From Anodontia alba (taxonomy: Eukaryota > Mollusca > Bivalvia > Lucinida > Lucinidae), in contig OZ024823.1 of NCBI GenBank assembly GCA_964016985.1, positions 23,629,320 through 23,693,319 on the forward strand: a DNA stretch of 64,000 nt, given 5' to 3'. The notes under the pieces were generated by a model. That model ran no database searches. It was given only the letters and a program-made list of their open reading frames with translations, and was not told the DNA's origin. The translations under genes and the position numbers were made by a program. This document shows, piece after piece, positions 58,695-64,000 of this stretch; the stretch's first letter is position 1, and each line of letters starts with the position of its first letter.

Positions 58695-59512
58695 TATATT
58701 GAACCAGAACGGTGACTTAGTGTACAGATTTAGAAAAAAATGTAGGAAAAAACTAATTTTTCGGAGCAATTCAGAAAACTAATTAACCGTTATAAAGGAA
58801 TTGGCTATAGCCTGGATATTACTCGGCTCACTGCATGCCTAGTTTCATGTATCAACCCAATCATTGTTGATAGTTATGCTTCACGTTTTAATTGCACGAA
58901 TGCGGTTCGGGTCTCAGACTCAATGACGGCCTCTTCATAAAACTTTAACCAGTGGGTTGGGGCTTGACAATATGTCTTGGTTCAGGTATTGGTTTTCATT
59001 TACTCTGGCGCACAGTAGAACTGCATGAGTTTTCGTCTTTGTTTGTCATAGAGATTATTTTTTTTTTATGTTTTCGCTTTGATGCATTGACTGCGTTGGG
59101 AGCCTTTCTGCGAACCGAATTTTTTTATGTATTTCCGTATTAAGAGAAGCATCGGGACCCAGGGTGAAGTTGGCCGGCTGTAAAAAGTGCTTTAAACCCC
59201 CGGTGGTTTATTCTACTGAACATTCTAAGGAGGTGGCCCCGGTGTTAGTTTTACTCTTTGTTGCTTTCTGATTTATTCTACGAGGCGATTTGTTTTAAGT
59301 CTTGCCTTGTGTTATTTTGTTCTTGTGTTTTTCAGTCCTTTTAGCATTGCGATTACCTCGCTTAAGGAAGAGAGAGGTAATCTTAGTGCTTTTCGTACGT
59401 TCGTTCGATTTGCGCTTGTTTGGTTTTGTCGATTTCCTCTTCCTCTTGGTGTCCGGGAAGGGCTGCGGTTTGTGATTGTGGCACTCCCTGGACATTTCTC
59501 TTACTTTTTCTT
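58695..59512 (+). mobile_element. Partial copy of the 858-bp element nested in a TCCCAG palindromic MITE
   Basis: Left end TTTTTCGGAGCAATTCAGAA present, interior as at 30920-31620, right inverted end missing. It is flanked by TCCCAGTAAGCATTCTTTAC (58649) and AAAGAATGCTAGCTGGGA (to 59531), the two ends of the palindromic MITE, so it inserted into that MITE. Confidence 0.75.
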
Positions 59513-59563
59513 TTAAAGAATGCTAGCTGGGATACAATTGTTTTGACTTCCCCTCTGCTTTTT

Positions 59564-62500
59564 AGCTCACCTGAGCCGAAGGCTCAAGGTAAGCTATTGT
59601 GATCACTCACCGTCCGTCGTCGTCGTCGTCGTCCGTATGTCAGTCCGTCCGTCCGTCCACAATCTTTAAACAACATCTCCTCCTAAACCACTGGTTGGAA
59701 TTTGACCAAACTTCACAGGAATAATCCTTGGTTGGTCTTATGGTTCCGGTCCATTGCATATCTAGGTCACAGGAGCTAAAATTAGATTTTTTAACTAAAA
59801 ACTTAAAAAATGTTCTTGTCCGAAACCCCCGGACCGATTTCAATATAATTTTGCAAAATTTTCTTTGGTGATCCTCTACCAAGATTGTTCAAGCCATTAG
59901 GATTCGTCAAAAAATATGGCCGCCATGGGGCGGGGATTAATTTCCCTATATATCAATATAGAAAACTCTAAAAATCTTCTTGTCAGAAACCACTGGACCG
60001 ATTTCCATATAATTTTGCAGAAAGGTTCCTTTGGTGATCCTCTACAAAGATTCTTAAAGCCATTTGAATTCGTCAAAAAACATGGCCACCAGGGGGCGGG
60101 GCTTATTTTCACTATATATCTATATACAAAACTTTAAAAATCTTCTTGGCAGAAACCACTGGACCGATCGCAATATAGTTTGGTAGAAATGTTCCTTTGG
60201 TGATCCTCTACCCAGATTGTCCAAGCCATTTTTATTTGTCAAAAAACATGGCCGCCAGGGGGCGGGGCTTATTTTACCTATATATATATATATCGATATA
60301 GAAAACTTTAAAAATCTTCTTGTCAGAAACCAATGGACCGATTCTTTTTATATAACATGGCAGAAATGTTTCTTTGGTCGCCTACTACCAAGGTTGTTCA
60401 AACCGTCATGATTCGTCAGAAAATATGGCTGCAAGGGGGCGGGGCTTATTTTCCCTATATATCTATTTTGAAAACTTGAAAAAAAATCTTCTTGTCAGAA
60501 ACCACTGGACCAATTTCAATATAATTTGGCAGAAATGTTTCTTTGGTGATCCACTACCAAGATTGTTCAAGCCATTTGGATTCGTCAAAAAACATGGACG
60601 CCTGGGGGCGGGGCTTATTTTCCCTATATATCTTTATAGAAAACTTAAAAAATCGTCTTGTCAGAAACCACTGGACAGATTGCGATATAATATGACAAAA
60701 ATGTTCCTTTGGTGATCCTTTACGAAGATTGTTCAAGCCATTTGGATTCGTCAAAAAACAAGGCCGCCAGGGGGCGGGGCTTATTTTCCCTATATATGGA
60801 TATAGGAAAACTTTAAAAACCTTCTTGTCAGAAACCACTGGACTGATTTCCATAGAATTTTGCAGAAATGTTTCTTTGGTGATCCTCTACCAAGATTGTT
60901 CGAGCCATTTGGATTTGTCAAAAAACATGGCCGCCAGGGGGCGGGGCTTATTTTTACCTATATATGTATATAGAAAACTTAAAAAATTCTTCTTGTCAGA
61001 AAGTACTGGACCAATTGCAATATAATTTGGCAGAAATGTTCTTTTGGTGATCCTCTACCAAGATTGTATAAGCCATTTTGATTTGTCAAGAAACATTGCC
61101 GCCAGGGGGCTGGGCTTATTTTCTCTATATATCTGTATAGAAAACTTTAAAAATCTTCTTGTCAGAAACCAATGGACCGATTTCATTATAACTTGGCAAA
61201 AATATTTCCTTGTTGACTCTCTAACATGATTGTTCAAGTAATTATGATTCTTCAAAAAACATGGTTGCTAGGGGTTGGATCTTATTTTCCCTATATATCT
61301 ATATAGAAAACTTTAAAAATCTTCTTAGTTGCTAGGGGTTGGGTCTTATTTTCCCTATATATCTATATAGAAAACTTTAAAAATCTTCTTGTCAGAAACC
61401 AATTGACCGATTGTTTATATAACTAAGCAGGAATGTTTCTTTGGTCACCCTCTACCAAGGTTGTTCAAACCATCATGATTCGTCAAAAAATATGGCTGCA
61501 AGGGGCGGGGCTTATTTTCCCTATATATCTATTTAGAAAACTTGTAAAAAATCTTCTTGTCAGGAACCACTGGACCAATTTCAGTATAACTTGGCAGTAA
61601 TATTTCCTTGGTGACCCTTTACAAAGATCGTTCGTCGTCATGATTTGTCAAAAAACATGGCTGCTAGGGGGCGGGGCTTATTTTCCCTGTATATCTATAC
61701 AGAAAACATGAAAAAATCTTCTTGTCAAGAACCACTGGACCAATTACAATATAACTTGGCAGACATTTTTCCTTGGTGCCCATTTACCAAGATTGTTCAA
61801 GCTGTCATGATTTGTCAAACAATATGGCTGCTAGGGGTGGGCTTATTTCCCTTATGTATCTATATAGAAAACTTTAATGATCTTCTTGTCAGAAACCACG
61901 GGACTGATTTAAATATAACATTGCAGGAATATGTCTTATGTAACCCTCTATCAAGATTGTTCAAGCCGTCATGATTCGTCAAAAAACATGGCTCCCACTG
62001 GGTGGGGCTTATTTTCCCTATATATCTTTATAGAAAACTTTAAAAATTTTCTTGTCAGCAACCACTTGACCGATTTCAATATAACTAGGCAAAAATATTT
62101 CCTTGGTGCCCTCTACCAAGTTTTTCAAGTAATCGTGATTTGTCAAAAAACATGTCTGCTAGCGGGTGGGGCTTATTTCCCCTATATATATCTATTTAGA
62201 AAACTTTAATAAACTTCTTGTCAGAAACCACTGGACCGATTTCAATATAACCTGGCAGGAATGTTTCTTTGGTGACCCTCTACCAAGATTGTTCAAGCTG
62301 TCATCATTCGTCAAAAACATGGCCGCTAGAGGGCGGGGCTTATTTTCCCTATATATCTATATAAAAAAACTTTAAAAATCTTCTCGTAAGAAACCTTTGG
62401 ACCGAGTTCAATGTAACTTGACAGGAATGTTACTTTGGTGACCTTCTACCAAGATTGCTCAAGCCTTCATGATACGTCAAAACACATTGGCCACAGGGGG

Positions 62501-63087
62501 ATGGGGGCGGAGCTTATTTTCCATATATATCTGTATAGAAAACTTTGAAATTCTTCTTGTCAAATACCCCCACACCAATTTCAATGTTGCTTTGGTGACC
62601 CTCTACCAAGAATGTTCAAGCAATCCAGATTTGTCAAAAAACAGGGCTGCTAGTGGGTGGGGCTTATTTTGCCTACATATCTAGATAGAAAAAATTGAAA
62701 ATCTTCTTGTCAGAAACCACTGAACCGATTTCAATTTAACTTGGTCGGAATCTTCCTTTGGTGACCCCCTACCAAGTTTCAAGCTGTCATGATTCGTCAA
62801 AAAAATGGCCGTTAGGGGCTAGGGTCTTATAGCTATATAAAACACTTTAAAAATCTTTTTGTCAGAAACCACTGGACCAATTTCATTATAACTTGGCAGA
62901 AATGTTCCTTTGGTGACCCTCTTTCAAGATTTAGTTCAAGTTGTCATGATGCATTAAAAAGAAAAAACATAGGGGGTGGGTGCAGGGCTATAAAATTCAG
63001 AGCAGTGAACTTGGCTGAAACTTCAACAGTAAGTATGCAAATCTGTTTGCTCAGGTGAGCGATATAGGACCATCATGGTCCTCTTGT
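59564..63087 (+). mobile_element. Pearl-like element with ~19 tandem units of ~166 bp
   Basis: Begins AGCTCACCTGAGCCGAAGGC and ends TTGCTCAGGTGAGCGATATA..CTCTTG, so AGCTCACCTGAGC / GCTCAGGTGAGC are inverted near the ends. A (CCGT)n/(CGT)n block at 59607-59660 precedes the core. The motif CAGAAACCACTGGACCGATT recurs at about 59820, 59985, 60150, 60325, 60496, 60662, 60828, 60997, 61162, 61392, 61561, 61725, 61889, 62056, 62222, 62386, 62560, 62710 and 62861, spacing mostly 164-172. Each unit also has GCCGCCAGGGGGCGGGGCTT and CTATATATCTATATAGAAAA. No coding capacity. Architecture matches the bivalve pearl family of non-autonomous elements, often regarded as Helitron-like. Confidence 0.85.
61265..61390 (+). 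repeat. Local 64-bp tandem duplication within the pearl-like array
   Basis: TTGCTAGGGGTTGGATCTTA.. and TTGCTAGGGGTTGGGTCTTA.. occur back to back, each followed by the CTATATATCTATATAGAAAA segment. It causes the one irregular spacing in the array (61162 to 61392). Confidence 0.8.
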
Positions 63088-63101
63088 TTGTACATTAATC
63101 C

Positions 63102-63192
63102 CCTTCTGAAAAGAAGTCTATGCTAAACGAATAAAATTTCCTCCCAAAGGTAGTAGATTCTTTCTTTTTACAGCGGACTACTTTTCAGAATG
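63102..63192. repeat. Palindromic repeat (AAAGGGTCTACTCTAAA family), diverged copy
   Basis: CTTCTGAAAAGAAGTCTATG faces AGCGGACTACTTTTCAGAATG. It follows the large pearl-like element by about 15 bp. Confidence 0.5.
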
Positions 63193-63381
63193 CAGCTAAA
63201 TAATTATAAAAGCGTTGTCTCCTCTCATTTCCCCATAATAGGTAAGGAAATGTGTTGATGATGTAACTTTGTTGTGGCACTGATGTAAAGATACTGTAAA
63301 TGCTTGCTTAGTCACGTGTTATTTTAATCGTAAATGTTTTAATAGGGAATGATTCTATATAGGTACTGAACTATAAATAGC

Positions 63382-63515
63382 TTTGTTTGTCCGAAAGTTT
63401 AACAGTTATTATACGCATTGCAGACGACAAATGTTACAGCTTTCATTATTGTCCCCATGCTTTTGTACCTGATATGACAAACTTCATAAACCGTTGCAAG
63501 TTTCGGACAAACAAA
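63382..63515. mobile_element. MITE with TTTGTTTGTCCGAAA ends
   Basis: 134 bp; TTTGTTTGTCCGAAA at the left and TTTCGGACAAACAAA at the right are perfect 15-bp inverted repeats. No coding capacity. Confidence 0.8.
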
Positions 63516-63764
63516 TGACGTACTGTTTACCCGTAGAAGACCGTTCGCTATTTATTCATTTCTCTGAACGCCTAGCCAAGTCAGTGACCTTATTCTGTGA
63601 CAAACTGCATGCATGATTGAGTTTGTGTTAGTAAAATTATCTCATATGTATACAAAGCCGGTGCTTGTGAGATGTACGCAATCTCGCAATATGAAGAAAC
63701 TTAATAAAACCAAGTCTCCGAGTTTTGTTCGTTTGTGTGTTCTTTCCTAAAGCAGCCTTTCTAG

Positions 63765-63915
63765 AGAATAATCGGATCAGTCTGTAGATCTGCGCAGTTT
63801 GATCAGAATTTGAACTGTGCGCATTTTGGAAAACCAATGACGCAAAGTGTTTTTTCATGCGGACAACAAAGACTCTGAACAGATTGCGCGGATGTGTAGG
63901 TTGATTTTAGTCTTT
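63765..63915. repeat. GC-rich palindromic MITE fragment
   Basis: ATCGGATCAGTCTGTAGATC, GCGCATTTTGGAAAACCAAT and CAGATTGCGCGGATGTGTAG match the family; arms are diverged. Confidence 0.55.
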
Positions 63916-64000
63916 GTAAAAAAGAATGTACTATATTTTGTTGTTGTTTTTTCTTTAAGCTTGCGACTTATTTTATTACAATAACCCATATCTTGGTTTT

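Overview
The window looks like nuclear DNA of a bivalve mollusc. Coding sequence is sparse, AT-rich and split by GT-AG introns, and almost everything between exons is interspersed repeat. The lineage call rests on the repeat types: pearl-like elements with a (CCGT)n block next to a ~165-bp tandem core, and reverse transcriptase families I associate with bivalve genomes. It is an inference at the level of mollusc or bivalve; I do not name a species.

Three protein-coding genes can be supported. (1) On the + strand, 1115-26999, is a complete aldo-keto reductase (AKR) gene of ten coding exons. The exons join in frame (984 bp, 327 residues) and keep the catalytic tetrad D55/Y60/K89/H122, the IPKS cofactor motif and the GHPEYPF carboxyl end. 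(2) On the + strand, 44031-45926, is a secreted M4 (thermolysin-like) zinc metalloprotease of 631 residues in one uninterrupted frame, with a C-terminal PPC-type domain. (3) On the - strand, 57847-56664, is the last coding exon of a major-facilitator transporter of the NaGLT1/MFSD4 type; its earlier exons are probably beyond the right edge. A 10-codon exon-like segment at 50086-50115 may start a fourth gene. There is no sign that these genes act together.

Layout. 1-27000: the AKR gene, with introns carrying seven copies of a ~280-bp foldback element, two LINE relics and a third reverse-transcriptase relic, microsatellites and several MITE families. 27000-32600: retroelement debris, including a chimeric reverse-transcriptase reading frame and an 858-bp element with ~85-bp inverted ends. 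32600-43800: intergenic, rich in MITEs and palindromes. 43796-44029: nine exact-length 26-bp minisatellite units ending one base before the metalloprotease ATG. 46100-56600: intergenic, with foldback copies, a 1-kb pearl-like element and palindromic MITEs. 56664-57847: transporter exon. 58649-59531: nested elements. 59564-63087: a 3.5-kb pearl-like element with about 19 tandem units. 63088-64000: further MITEs.

The dominant feature is one foldback family, present 21 times in 64 kb (about one per 3 kb), in both orientations and always outside the exons I identified. Each intact copy is 278-281 bp with 17-bp terminal inverted repeats (CATYACGAAAACAYGCC) and a central near-perfect palindrome with 43-50-nt arms and almost no loop. 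Two copies carry short insertions with 8- and 11-bp target duplications that share a 3' end (AATAAA then TGTTTAAAC), which reads as LINE tails trapped in the palindromic element.
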